DNA of 64,000 nucleotides from Palsa-504 sp963800415 (GCA_963800415.1 CAWDBS010000067.1:1-64000); one strand, 5' to 3'. Shown: positions 36,104 through 44,309, counted from the first letter of the stretch. Notes: generated by a model not told the origin, from the sequence alone. Translations and numbers: made by a program.

Positions 36104-36122
36104 AGGGACTTCTAGGGACGTC
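36104..36122. promoter_or_regulatory. Candidate regulator sites before the regulator-integrase fusion
   Basis: GGGACTTC (36104-36111) and AGGGACGTC (36114-36122) form a direct repeat 47-65 bases ahead of the start. They share the GGGACGTC core with two other AICE promoters. Confidence 0.4.
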
Positions 36123-36168
36123 TTCTGGTACGGTCGGGAGTGTCCCCGCGTTCCGGGAGGTGGCAACG

Positions 36169-37053
36169 GTGAACGAGCCACTGCGCCGGGCTCTGCTGCG
36201 GGCGCGGCTGCGCGAAGACGACGTTGCCGCGCATCTCGGCGTGGACCCCAAGACGGTCCGGCGGTGGCTCAACGGGCGCGTGCCCTACCCGCACAACAGG
36301 GCCGCGATCGCCGAGCTCGTCGCCGCGGACGAGGCCGACCTGTGGCCAGATGCCGGCGGGCCCCTGGCGGCGCGGACACGACCCGAGGAACTGGGCACGG
36401 TCTACCCGCACCGGTGGGCCGTGCCGCGGGAGGCCTGGGCACGGCTGTTCGGATCAGCCGAGCGCGAGATCGCCATCCTGGCTTACAGCACCTTGTTCCT
36501 GGCCGAGGATGCTGGAATCCTCCGGATTCTCGCCGACAAGGGCCGGGCGGGTGTAAATGTGAGGATCGCGCTCGGGGACCCCGACGGGCCGCACGCAGCA
36601 CAGCGCGGTGAAGAAGAAGGCATCGGCGACGCCATGGCCGCCAAGATCCGCAACGCGCTCATGCTGTACCGGCCGCTCGGCACGGTGCAGAACATCGAGA
36701 TCCGCCTCCATCGCACCGTGCTGTACAACTCCATCTACCGCGCCGACGGCCAGTTCCTGGTCAGCGACGCGCTCAACTGGCGGTTCAGCAAGATGACCAG
36801 GCGAGCCGGTATCGGCCACTGGCACGCCCATGAAGGAAGGCACACAGCTGTCTCGATCATGAGCACGAACGGCGTCCCGATTCAGGACATCAGCGACACC
36901 GTTGGGCACAAGTCCACCCACGTCACCGAGACCGTGTACCGGCACGTGATCGTTCCCGCCATCCGGGGCGGCGCGAGCGTCATGGACAGCGTGTTCCGTG
37001 ATCACGATGCAGACGATGCAAGCGAGCACAGCAGCGAGACTGGAGACGCGTAG
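36169..37053 (+). CDS. XRE/DUF5919 regulator fused to the C-terminal half of a tyrosine integrase
   Basis: A 294-residue chimera. Residues 1 to about 202 match the regulator at 31714 (HTH VDPKTVRRWLNG; GDAMAAKIRNALMLYRPLG; RLHRTVLYNSIYRADGQFLV). From ALNWRFSKMTRRAG onward it is the catalytic end of a tyrosine recombinase: HAHEGRHTAVSIMS (HxxR box), VGHKSTHVTETVYRHV (second His and nucleophilic Tyr). The N-terminal Arg and the core- and arm-binding domains of an integrase are missing. GGGAGG precedes the GTG at 36169. Its end lies 48 bases from tRNA-Ala, the normal place for an AICE integrase gene. Excision activity is unlikely from this protein alone. Confidence 0.8.
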   Translation: MNEPLRRALLRARLREDDVAAHLGVDPKTVRRWLNGRVPYPHNRAAIAELVAADEADLWPDAGGPLAARTRPEELGTVYPHRWAVPREAWARLFGSAEREIAILAYSTLFLAEDAGILRILADKGRAGVNVRIALGDPDGPHAAQRGEEEGIGDAMAAKIRNALMLYRPLGTVQNIEIRLHRTVLYNSIYRADGQFLVSDALNWRFSKMTRRAGIGHWHAHEGRHTAVSIMSTNGVPIQDISDTVGHKSTHVTETVYRHVIVPAIRGGASVMDSVFRDHDADDASEHSSETGDA

Positions 37054-37101
37054 TCACTTGGTTAGTCACTTTAGCGCTAGACAAGCGTTCGAAAAATGTC
37101 G

Positions 37102-37174
37102 TGGAGCTAAGGGGATTCGAACCCCTGACCTTCTGCATGCCATGCAGACGCGCTACCAGCTGCGCCATAGCCCC
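37102..37174 (-). tRNA. tRNA-Ala(GGC)
   Basis: A full cloverleaf is visible: acceptor GGGGCTA with TAGCTCC (one G-U pair), D-arm GCGCAGCTGGTAGCGC, anticodon stem TCTGC/GCAGA with loop ATGGCAT (anticodon GGC), T-arm AGGGGTTCGAATCCCCT, discriminator A. CCA is not encoded. Its 3' end faces the integrase remnant and is the likely attachment site of the AICE. Confidence 0.95.
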
Positions 37175-37529
37175 TTACCCACGCCGTCGGAGAGGTCTCT
37201 ACAGAGGAGTCCGGACCAGCACCGCAGACGCATAGCTTAGCATCTGCATCACTCTGGTAATGACCTCATAGTCCACCGCCCAGCGCAGGCCCTTCGCCTG
37301 GTTGTTCTTGGCTGGCTCGACGCGCAGGTACGCCGAAGTATGCGGGGTCTCAGAGCCTCGGGTTGCCTGATGGGTACCTGCGCCACGTGCGGAGCCATCC
37401 TCTCGGACTTGCCGGGGCTACCGGACGGCAACCGAACTGAGGCTGCCGCGGATGACCTGCTGCTCGGTCATGACCAGATCCTCCAGGTCCACCTGCACGG
37501 CAGGCAGCATCCGGCTGGCCCGGGCCGCG

Positions 37530-37666
37530 ATGGCCGTCATGGGCCCGGCGGGCTACCACCCGAATTACTTCGGTGATGCCGTGGTGTGGTTCGGGTTGTG
37601 GCTGCTGGCATGTTCGCCGACTACGTCCGCCGCACCAGCGGCTTCATCCCCTGGCCGCCACGGTGA
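37530..37666 (+). pseudogene. Relic of a DUF1295 / steroid 5-alpha-reductase-like membrane protein
   Basis: GYHPNYFGDAVVWFGLWLLA and, in another frame close behind, FADYVRRTSGFIPWPPR before a stop at 37664 are the two conserved C-terminal blocks of this family (HPNYFGE...W...; Y..RTS.FIP.PPR). The loop between them is mostly lost, and the upstream 90 bases show only scattered similarity. Not functional. Confidence 0.5.
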
Positions 37667-39039
37667 CGCAGCTCCGGCCATCCGGGACCCCGTTGCGCTG
37701 CCAGTTCCAGACCGGCGCCAGGCCCGGCTCGGCGGCCAGGACTGCGACCAGCAGCCGGAGCTGGTCGACCGGCAGCGGCGGTTCCAGGTCATCCGGCAGG
37801 CAGAAGACGCGCTCCGGCTTCGTTCCTGACGGCTGATCCTGGGCGGCCGAGAACGCCTTGAGCAGGTCGGTCGCGGTACGGATGCCGACGCGCCTGAGGT
37901 TCAGCCTGGCCTGCGCGCCCGACATCGCCGACCGGCCGGCGGTCGCGGGCTGGTCCGCCTGCCGCAGCCGGTTCAGCTCGGTGCGGTCGGCTCGGTCCAG
38001 ATGGATCAGCAGGAACGCCTGATCGGTCCAGTCCACCAGGCGGCCGGGCGGGACCCGGGTGTGCAGGATTACGTCGACCAGGTTCATCGTGGTGGGGTTC
38101 TGCATGTCCTCGACGCCCTCTTCGGTGAGCCGCGCCTCGTACCACAGGTTGAACCCGTCAAGCTGGTCGAGGGGGTAGTCGGAGGTGATCGGCGGGACGA
38201 ACCGGCGCAGCGCCTTGGACGTCACTCGCTGCAGCGCCTGCAGGCCGATGAGGGGGAAGAAGCCGATGACGAAAGCGACGGCCAGCTCGGCGCGGCCCGC
38301 GACCGCGGTGGCGCCGCCCAGCACCTGGTGCAGCACGGTGACGATCAGCAAGACGAGCGTGATGCGGAACACCACGGTGGCGTAGGCGCTCGGGCGCAGG
38401 TCGCTCTGGAAGAAGCGGCGGATGAGCATGCTGGTCACGAACGCGTAGGAGCCGAGGAACCCGTACTTCAGGACATCCCACGCACCCGAGGGAGCGGTGA
38501 CGAACCGGGTGTCCCACAGGACCGCGGCCCAGCCGACGGCGAGCACCGCGGTAGCCAGGAAGACCGGGAACAAGGACTCGCTGCTGACCCGGTAGTTCTC
38601 GTTCGGGCGACGGTCACGGGCGGCCGGCGCGGAATCGGGGTCGTTCGGCGGTCCTGCCGGGCGCCTTTCGGTCGCGCTGGTGATCTGGCGCCCGTAGTAC
38701 GCCTCGAACTTCTGCCGATAGATATTGTCGGCCGGGCGGCCGCGGGGTCCCTTCGCCCACCGATCGTAAGAATCCCGACGCCACCGGCGGCATCGGCAGG
38801 TGCCACGGCAGGTCCCAGCCCAGCCGGTGCAGGTTGAGCACGTACTCGCTCCATAGCGCCTTGGCCCGCAGGTCCAGGAAACGCACGTACAGCCATCCGG
38901 GCAAGAATGCCAGGCACCATAGGATGAACAGCTTGAGCGCACCGACGCCCCAGGTCCGCGGCTCGGGCCACGGCGGGCCCGCCATGATCCCGGCGGTCAC
39001 CACGGTGACCGCCGCGGCCCCCGCGATCAGGATGTTCAT
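37644..39039 (-). pseudogene. Membrane protein with one frameshift
   Basis: The N-terminal frame (MNILIAGAAAVTVVTAGIMA ... GWLYVRFLDLRAKALWSEYV) has two membrane helices. Near 38775 the frame shifts and continues as SYDRWAKGPRGRPADNIYRQ, KFEAYYG, then helices in FLATAVLAVGWAAVLW, ITLVLLIVTVLHQVLGG and LAVAFVIGFFPLIGLQAL. A soluble C-terminal part follows (GFNLWYEARLTEEGVEDMQN, RTATDLLKAFSAA). Rejoined, it would be about 460 residues. The family resembles large actinobacterial membrane proteins of unknown role, and no enzyme motif is seen. One indel in an otherwise intact gene could also be a sequencing error. Confidence 0.6.
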
Positions 39040-39069
39040 CCACGCCGCGACCGCCTTACGGCGCAGCTG

Positions 39070-39439
39070 TTGACGCGGGAACTGCTGTCACCCTTCAGCC
39101 AGCCGGCCACCCGGCCGGAGCCGCCGGGCGCGCCCGGCGGCGGTTCCGGGGCACGGCGATCCGTTCCTGGCCCGTTAACCGATCCGACACGCTCTGGCGC
39201 CAGTGTGGTCATCCTGCACCCCCGTTCCCGCGGTCACCTGCTCCCGGCCTCACTAGAAAGGAGCCGCCAGCTCACACCCTGATACAGGCCGTTTGACGCG
39301 GTGTAGGAGTACAGAGCCCGGTATTGAGCGAACGCAGGTTTCCGCGGAAACCAGCGGAAACGAGCCGGATAACAGCAGGGCGCCCGGCCGGTCCGTTCTG
39401 GCGACCCCTGAAGCGCGCTAACGCGCGATACTTGGCCAC
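39070..39439. other. Gene-free interval
   Basis: Nothing recognisable. A short stretch with alternating GGAAACC/GCGGAAA strings near 39340 is the only notable composition. Confidence 0.5.
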
Positions 39440-39712
39440 ATGGTTGACGACACAGCACGAGACCGGGCCATCTACCACGCGCTGAAGGCAGCCAACGAAG
39501 TCGCTGCAGCCCTGCAGACCCACCTGATCGAGGAACACGGAGCTGATCCGGACCGCGGCGCCCCGCAGGGCCCGTCCACCAACTCCCTCAAGCTGCTCCG
39601 GCAGGCTCGCGAACGCCTGGGCCAGGGACTGCGAGCCGTCCAGGCCGACCACATCGCCGAGTCCGACGAGATCTCCCTACGCAACCAGCAACCTCGGCAA
39701 CGCACAAGTTAA
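39440..39712 (+). CDS. Hypothetical protein, 90 residues
   Basis: MVDDTARDRAIYHALKAANE then an amphipathic helical middle (LKLLRQARERLGQGLRAVQA) and an acidic end. It has the base composition of coding sequence and a plausible ATG start, but no strong ribosome site and no known domain. Helical throughout, with no membrane segment. It could be a small regulator or a remnant. Confidence 0.4.
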   Translation: MVDDTARDRAIYHALKAANEVAAALQTHLIEEHGADPDRGAPQGPSTNSLKLLRQARERLGQGLRAVQADHIAESDEISLRNQQPRQRTS

Positions 39713-39976
39713 CGTCCCGCTTCGCGGCATGGCGGCATTCTCAGTGCAGGACTGCGCTGCATAATATTCAGGCCGGGCGGCCGCATGTTGAACCGGCCGC
39801 GGTTCTGCCGGGCTGCCGGCATCGCGAAGGTCCCTTTGATAAGCGCATCACACCAGTCATATGCACACGGCCGCGGCGGCTCCTGAGCCTAGCAAAGGCC
39901 ATCGCCATCATGGTCGGGCACATATAGCCGGGTGATCGATTGCGTGGGACAGGGGGGGCCGTGCCAGGATGGCGGA

Positions 39977-40945
39977 GTGCTGGTGAAGTCCCGGTCAAGG
40001 ATACGAATCGCTGCGGCCGCCGTCTTGCTCGTGCTAGTGGCCCTGAGCGCTGGGTGCGACTCTTCGCGGCCTTCGGCGAGCGGAGCGTCCGCAGCGCCCG
40101 GATCAGTCGCGACCACGCACCCGCCGTCACAAGCACCTGCCAGTTCTCCGGCACCGGAAACGCGTGGGCATCCGCACCTCATGATCATCGTTGAGGAGAA
40201 CCACAGCCTGCAGCAGGTCATCGGTAACGCGCAGATGCCGTACCTGAACAGCCTGGCAAGCCGGTACGGGCTCGCAACGCGCTGGAACGGCCTGTCCCAC
40301 CCGAGCCTGCCCAACTACCTCGGGCTGGTCTCCGGTTCCATCCAGGACAATCCTCCTGACACGACGCCCGCGGACCGGACGTACTCCGGGCAGACCGTGG
40401 CCGACCAGCTGGCGAGCGCCGGGTACAGCTGGAGGGCCTACATCCAGGACATGCCGCATCCGTGCGACCTCACCGATACGTTCAGCCCCGGCAGCTACGA
40501 CGTGAACCACAACCCGTTCGTGTACTTCGACTCCATCCGCCGCAATCGTGCTCAGTGCGACCGTGTCGTCCCGTTCACCCGGTTCGGCACGGACCTGCGC
40601 GACAACACGGCACCGGACTTCATGTGGGTGTCACCCAACCTCATCAACGACATGCACGACGGGAAGTACGCGCAGGGGGATGACTTCTTGCGCAGGCAGG
40701 TTCCCCTCGTGCTCGCGTCGCGGTGGTACCGCGCCGGCGGGACCATCATCATCACCTTCGACGAGGGGGAGACGACCGAGCAGGTGGCGACGATCGTCAT
40801 CTCGCAGCACACCCAGCGCGGCGCGCGGCTGGCCACCGCCGGAAGTCATTACGGAACGCTGCGCGCCATCGAGGAGACCTACGGCGTACCGCTTCTGGGC
40901 GGCGCCGCGGCCCCCTCATCCGGCGACCTCCGGGCACTTTTCTGA
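39977..40945 (+). CDS. Secreted phosphoesterase (PF04185-type acid phosphatase / phospholipase C family), lipoprotein
   Basis: About 322 residues. The N terminus has a basic start, a hydrophobic core and a lipobox LSAGC, so the protein is exported and lipid-anchored. A low-complexity Ser/Ala/Pro linker follows. The phosphoesterase core starts with MIIVEENHSLQQVIGNAQMPY (the metal-binding Glu-Glu-Asn), then GLSHPSLPNYLGLVSG (Ser/His region) and IIITFDEGE (metal-binding Asp-Glu) near the end, as in AcpA-like phosphatases. Two in-frame GTG starts (39977, 39983) are possible. It probably releases phosphate from organic esters outside the cell. Monocistronic. Confidence 0.8.
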   Translation: MLVKSRSRIRIAAAAVLLVLVALSAGCDSSRPSASGASAAPGSVATTHPPSQAPASSPAPETRGHPHLMIIVEENHSLQQVIGNAQMPYLNSLASRYGLATRWNGLSHPSLPNYLGLVSGSIQDNPPDTTPADRTYSGQTVADQLASAGYSWRAYIQDMPHPCDLTDTFSPGSYDVNHNPFVYFDSIRRNRAQCDRVVPFTRFGTDLRDNTAPDFMWVSPNLINDMHDGKYAQGDDFLRRQVPLVLASRWYRAGGTIIITFDEGETTEQVATIVISQHTQRGARLATAGSHYGTLRAIEETYGVPLLGGAAAPSSGDLRALF

Positions 40946-41149
40946 CCGGGCGGTCACGTCACGATCCGGACCGGTCGCGCACGGCGGTCCTGCGATCCCG
41001 GTGCAGGTAATGAGCATCACCGCGCCGGGCACTTCGGGCAACTCACGCCAGTCGCGGTTGCAGGATGATTCTGGCCATGTACGTGCGGCCGCCCGGCGCG
41101 GCCGGAACGTGGCCTCATGCCGATGACAGCGTTTGCGGACTGGCGCTTC

Positions 41150-41169
41150 TAGCGCCATAATGGCGCCAT
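41150..41169. promoter_or_regulatory. Palindrome before the antitoxin gene
   Basis: The string AGCGCCATAATGGCGCCAT contains the inverted pair GCGCCAT / ATGGCGC with its right end touching the antitoxin ATG. Autorepression of VapBC operons from such palindromes is well known; this site is inferred. Confidence 0.45.
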
Positions 41170-41398
41170 GCCGAGCGTGCAGATCAAAGATGTGCCCGAG
41201 CAGACTCATGCCGTCCTGCGTCAGCGCGCAGCTGCCGCGCACCAGTCCCTCCAGGAGTACCTGAGGGCCCGGCTCATCGAGGAGGCCAGCGAACCGACCC
41301 TTGAGGAGGTCCTTGACCGGGCGGGCGGCCGCTCGGGAGGTTCGGTTCCGCTGAAGACGGCGGTAGCGACGCTGCGCGCCGATCGTGATCGTCGTTGA
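41168..41398 (+). CDS. VapB/FitA-type antitoxin
   Basis: A 76-residue protein. The ribbon-helix-helix start MPSVQIKDVPEQTHAVLRQR and AAAAHQSLQEYLRARLIEEA are characteristic of FitA-like antitoxins, whose C-terminal part wraps the PIN toxin. Its reading overlaps the toxin gene by 14 bases, the usual order and coupling. Such antitoxins also repress their own operon; an operator could lie in the AGCGCCATAATGGCGCCAT string just upstream (41150-41169), which is a near-perfect palindrome. Confidence 0.85.
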   Translation: MPSVQIKDVPEQTHAVLRQRAAAAHQSLQEYLRARLIEEASEPTLEEVLDRAGGRSGGSVPLKTAVATLRADRDRR

Positions 41399-41969
41399 TG
41401 CCAGCGTCCTGGCCACCGCTCTTGGCGATGACGGCCCGGACGGCGACCGTGCCCGTGCCCGCCTGCGCGGGGAACGGCTGAGCGCGCCAGAACTCGTGGA
41501 CCTCGAGGTCGCCTCGGTGTTGCGCCGGCAGGTGCAAGGCGGCGAGGTTGATATCCGCCGCGCGGCCCTTGCCCTGGCCGATCTGGCCGCCTTGCCGCTC
41601 CGGCGGGCAGCGCACAGGCCCCTGCTGGCCCGCTGCTGGGAGCTTCGCGACAATCTCACCGTCTACGACGCCTCCTACGTCGCCCTCGCCGAAGCGCTAG
41701 ACGTCACGCTGCTCACCGGCGACGGGCGGCTTGCGCGCACCCCCGGCCCGCGGTGCCGCGTCGAAATGCTCCGCTCGGCCTCCTTATCCGCAGCTTCTCC
41801 ACGCCTCCTGTCATGGCCGCGGACAGCGGGCGCCCCGGCCGCCGGTGCTGGCCGGGCGCGAGGAACTGCTGGCATCGTTGGATGCCCGGCCGGGATTCCT
41901 CGGACGGCAGGTTTGAGGAGGAGTCCGGGGTTGGGCTGCTGGTCGCGGCCGGGCGGCGGGCCCGGCTAG
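41385..41969 (+). CDS. VapC-type PIN-domain toxin with an extended C terminus
   Basis: The PIN-domain acidic residues are all present: D5 (VVDAS), E41 (DLEVAS), D95 (VYDASY) and D113 (TGDGRLA). VapC toxins are Mg-dependent endoribonucleases acting on tRNA or rRNA. The family normally ends near residue 130, shortly after the last strand (CRVEML here). In this gene no stop occurs and the reading runs on for another 60 Ala/Gly/Pro-rich residues, which look like noncoding sequence. So the original stop was probably lost. The GTG start overlaps the antitoxin gene. Confidence 0.8.
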   Translation: MIVVDASVLATALGDDGPDGDRARARLRGERLSAPELVDLEVASVLRRQVQGGEVDIRRAALALADLAALPLRRAAHRPLLARCWELRDNLTVYDASYVALAEALDVTLLTGDGRLARTPGPRCRVEMLRSASLSAASPRLLSWPRTAGAPAAGAGRARGTAGIVGCPAGIPRTAGLRRSPGLGCWSRPGGGPG

Positions 41970-42009
41970 CCTGTGCGCATGTGGTGGGCGCGATGCGGGA
42001 GAAAGCTCG

Positions 42010-42633
42010 ATGGCTGACGCCGACGACGTGCGCCGCCTGGCGCTGGCGCTGCCGCACGTCGAGGAGATCGATTGCGACGGCTTCGACTTCCGGGTGGGCG
42101 GCAAGGGATTCGTCTGGTCCTATCCCGAGCGCAGGCCGGGCCAGCCGCGGGTCATCCGGACCGACATCGCGGTGCTGTTCGTCGGCGACGAGGCGGAAAA
42201 ACAGGCGCTGCTGCTCGGCGAGCCCGGGGTGTTCTTCACCGCGCCGGGATATGACGGCTGGCCGCTGGTGATGCTGTGGCTGGCGGAGGTGGACGCCGGA
42301 CGGCTGGCCGAACTGGTGACCGATGCCTGGCGGATGCGTGCCCCGCGCGAGCTCGCCGCCACGCTCGACGAGGCTGGCGCCGTGTTCGACGAGGCCGGCG
42401 ATCAGCCCGGGACCTCGGCCGCGACCTCGGCCGCGAGCAGCGCGCCGAGCTCCCAGCAGGCCTCCAGGTCTGCCTTACCTGGCGGCCCGGTGACGGCGAC
42501 CGGCGGCCGGACCGGGCGCCACTGCAAGCCGGTGGTGATCGACTGCACCGCGCGGACCGCGCCGGCGGTGTCGCTGCCGCCGTGCACATACAGGCCGAAC
42601 GGGCGCCGCCGGGTGGCCTCCAGGCACGGGTAA
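42010..42633 (+). CDS. MmcQ/YjbR-family protein
   Basis: Residues 1-120 match the YjbR fold (CyaY-like, putative DNA-binding): DDVRRLALALPHVEEIDCDG, FRVGGKGFVW, GVFFTAPGYDGWPLVMLWLA, ELVTDAWRMRAP. The family usually ends near residue 125. Here the frame continues to 42633 for 80 low-complexity residues that lie opposite the flavodoxin-like gene. That suggests either that the native stop was lost or that the tail is an accidental antisense reading. The function of the family is poorly known. Confidence 0.75.
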   Translation: MADADDVRRLALALPHVEEIDCDGFDFRVGGKGFVWSYPERRPGQPRVIRTDIAVLFVGDEAEKQALLLGEPGVFFTAPGYDGWPLVMLWLAEVDAGRLAELVTDAWRMRAPRELAATLDEAGAVFDEAGDQPGTSAATSAASSAPSSQQASRSALPGGPVTATGGRTGRHCKPVVIDCTARTAPAVSLPPCTYRPNGRRRVASRHG

Positions 42634-42866
42634 TAGATGCCGTCGAAGAAGTGCTTGAGCGCGCCGGACATGTACCCGATGTTGGCCGGGGTGCCGAGCA
42701 GGTAGCCGTCGGCCTCCAGCACCTCGGCGGCCGCCGCGGTCAGGGCTGGCCTGATGACCACCTCAACGCCGGTGATCTCATCGGTCCGCGCCCCGCTGAC
42801 CGCGGCCTCGAACATCGCCTGCAGGGCGGGCGACGGCGTGTGATGGACGACCAGCAACCTCGGCAT
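42402..42866 (-). CDS. Flavodoxin-like NAD(P)H-dependent reductase
   Basis: A 154-residue protein with a flavodoxin fold: LLVVHHTPSPALQAMFEAAV (FMN phosphate loop), GYLLGTPANIGYMSGALKHF (the conserved GTPxxxG...KxFxD region) and LYVHGGSD. These proteins bind FMN and reduce quinones or similar acceptors. The start at MPRLLVV was chosen because the preceding 42 codons are not conserved in the fold. It converges on, and overlaps by 232 bases with, the tail of the YjbR reading. Confidence 0.8.
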   Translation of the reverse strand: MPRLLVVHHTPSPALQAMFEAAVSGARTDEITGVEVVIRPALTAAAAEVLEADGYLLGTPANIGYMSGALKHFFDGIYYPCLEATRRRPFGLYVHGGSDTAGAVRAVQSITTGLQWRPVRPPVAVTGPPGKADLEACWELGALLAAEVAAEVPG

Positions 42867-43069
42867 GACCGCTGAGCTTAACGGCTGGTGAACCGCGGCG
42901 GCCAGCAGGGTTACGCTGGCCACTGCCGGCCGGTTGACGAAACACTTTGTCCGGCTCATCTCCGCGTCCCCGGCTCTGCGCCACCCAGGCACGCCGCCCT
43001 TGCCGAGGTAAATAGATATCAGTATGCTAAAAACGTGCTATCATGGCTGTCAAGACGAGGAGGTACCAG

Positions 43070-44032
43070 ATGGCTACCCAGAATGCAAGGGCCGCGGGCC
43101 CGAAATTGGTTACCCAGGATGTAGCGGCCACGGGCCCGGAATTGCCCAGCCAATCGGTGACCGAGCGGGTCGCCTGGTTCTTGCCGGGCCTGCGCATGCT
43201 GGTGCTGGGCATCGTCCTGATACCAGCCGGGGTGGTGCTGACCGTGCTGGCCAACCACCAGGGCGGCGGGGTCGCCACGGCGCTGATAACGATTGCCGTC
43301 GTGACCTTTATCGCCAGTGCCCTGATCCTGGGCGGGCTCACCCCGGTCGTGCCCGGCCAGGCGCGGGTGGTGCAGCTGTTCGGCAAGTACCGCGGCACCA
43401 TCCGCGAGCCTGGCATGCAGTGGGTGAATCCGTTCACCAAGCGCATCGTGGTCTCGACCAGGATCCGCAACCAGGAGTCAGCCCAGGCCAAGGTCAACGA
43501 CGCCGACGGCAACCCGATCGAGATCGCCGCCGTGGTCGTCTGGCAGGTGCAGGACACCGCCAGCGCCAAATATTCGGTCGATGACTTCACGCAGTTCGTC
43601 ACCATCCAGACCGAGACCGCCGTCCGGCACATCGCCTCCAGCTACCCCTACGACAACCGGGGCAGCGGCAAGCTGTCACTGCGCGACAACGCAGATGAGA
43701 TCACCGAGCGGCTGTCGGCGGAGATCGCCGTCCGGGTCAGGCCGGCCGGCGTGCACATCATCGAGTCACGCCTCACCCGGCTGTCCTACGCCGCGGAGAT
43801 CGCCCAGGCCATGCTGCGCCAGCAGCAGGCCAGCGCGGTCGTAGGCGCGCGGACGCGCATCGTCGAGGGGGCCGTCGGCATGGTCAAGCTGGCCCTGGAG
43901 CGGCTGCAGGAGGAGGGCGTCGTCGAGCTGGACGAGGAGCGGAAGGCCGCCATGGTGTCTAACCTGCTCGTGGTCTTGTGCAGCGAGCAGGCGACCCAGC
44001 AGGTCGTCAACACCGGCTCCCTCTACCAGTGA
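43070..44032 (+). CDS. SPFH/band-7 domain membrane protein
   Basis: A 320-residue protein. AGGAGG precedes the ATG at 43070, favouring it over the ATG at 43043. The N terminus is a duplicated short segment (AGPKLVTQDVAATGPELPSQ), followed by two membrane helices (LVLGIVLIPAGVVLTVLA; ALITIAVVTFIASALILGG). An SPFH domain then shows VVPGQARVVQLFGKYRGTIR, EPGMQWVNPF and EIAAVVVWQVQDTASA, with a helical end. SPFH proteins assemble rings or microdomains in membranes. It is followed directly by a small ribbon-helix-helix gene, probably in the same operon. Confidence 0.85.
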   Translation: MATQNARAAGPKLVTQDVAATGPELPSQSVTERVAWFLPGLRMLVLGIVLIPAGVVLTVLANHQGGGVATALITIAVVTFIASALILGGLTPVVPGQARVVQLFGKYRGTIREPGMQWVNPFTKRIVVSTRIRNQESAQAKVNDADGNPIEIAAVVVWQVQDTASAKYSVDDFTQFVTIQTETAVRHIASSYPYDNRGSGKLSLRDNADEITERLSAEIAVRVRPAGVHIIESRLTRLSYAAEIAQAMLRQQQASAVVGARTRIVEGAVGMVKLALERLQEEGVVELDEERKAAMVSNLLVVLCSEQATQQVVNTGSLYQ

Positions 44033-44081
44033 CGGCTGTGCCGGTTACGACGCTCCCGGTTACGACGGGGATGGTCGCCGC

Positions 44082-44309
44082 GTGAGCGAGCGCAAGGGCG
44101 TCCTGCTCCGGCTCGACCCCGCCGTCCACGACGCGCTGGCCAAATGGGCTAACGACGAGCTGCGCAGCACCAATGCCCAGATCGAGTTCCTGCTCCGCCG
44201 GGCTCTCGCCGACGCTGGCCGGCTACCGCGCCACGCCGGCCCGATGCGGCCCCGCGGCCGGCCACCCGCCGACCAGCCGGCCGAAACCAGCCCGCCAGCA
44301 CATCGGTAA
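44082..44309 (+). CDS. Ribbon-helix-helix protein next to SPFH
   Basis: A 75-residue protein. VLLRLDPAVHDALAKWANDE then STNAQIEFLLRRALADAG is an Arc/MetJ-like ribbon-helix-helix with a basic Pro-rich tail. It lies 49 bases after the SPFH gene on the same strand. Small proteins of this kind are regularly found after SPFH genes in actinomycetes, so a linked role (for example regulation of that operon) is likely but unproven. Confidence 0.75.
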   Translation: MSERKGVLLRLDPAVHDALAKWANDELRSTNAQIEFLLRRALADAGRLPRHAGPMRPRGRPPADQPAETSPPAHR

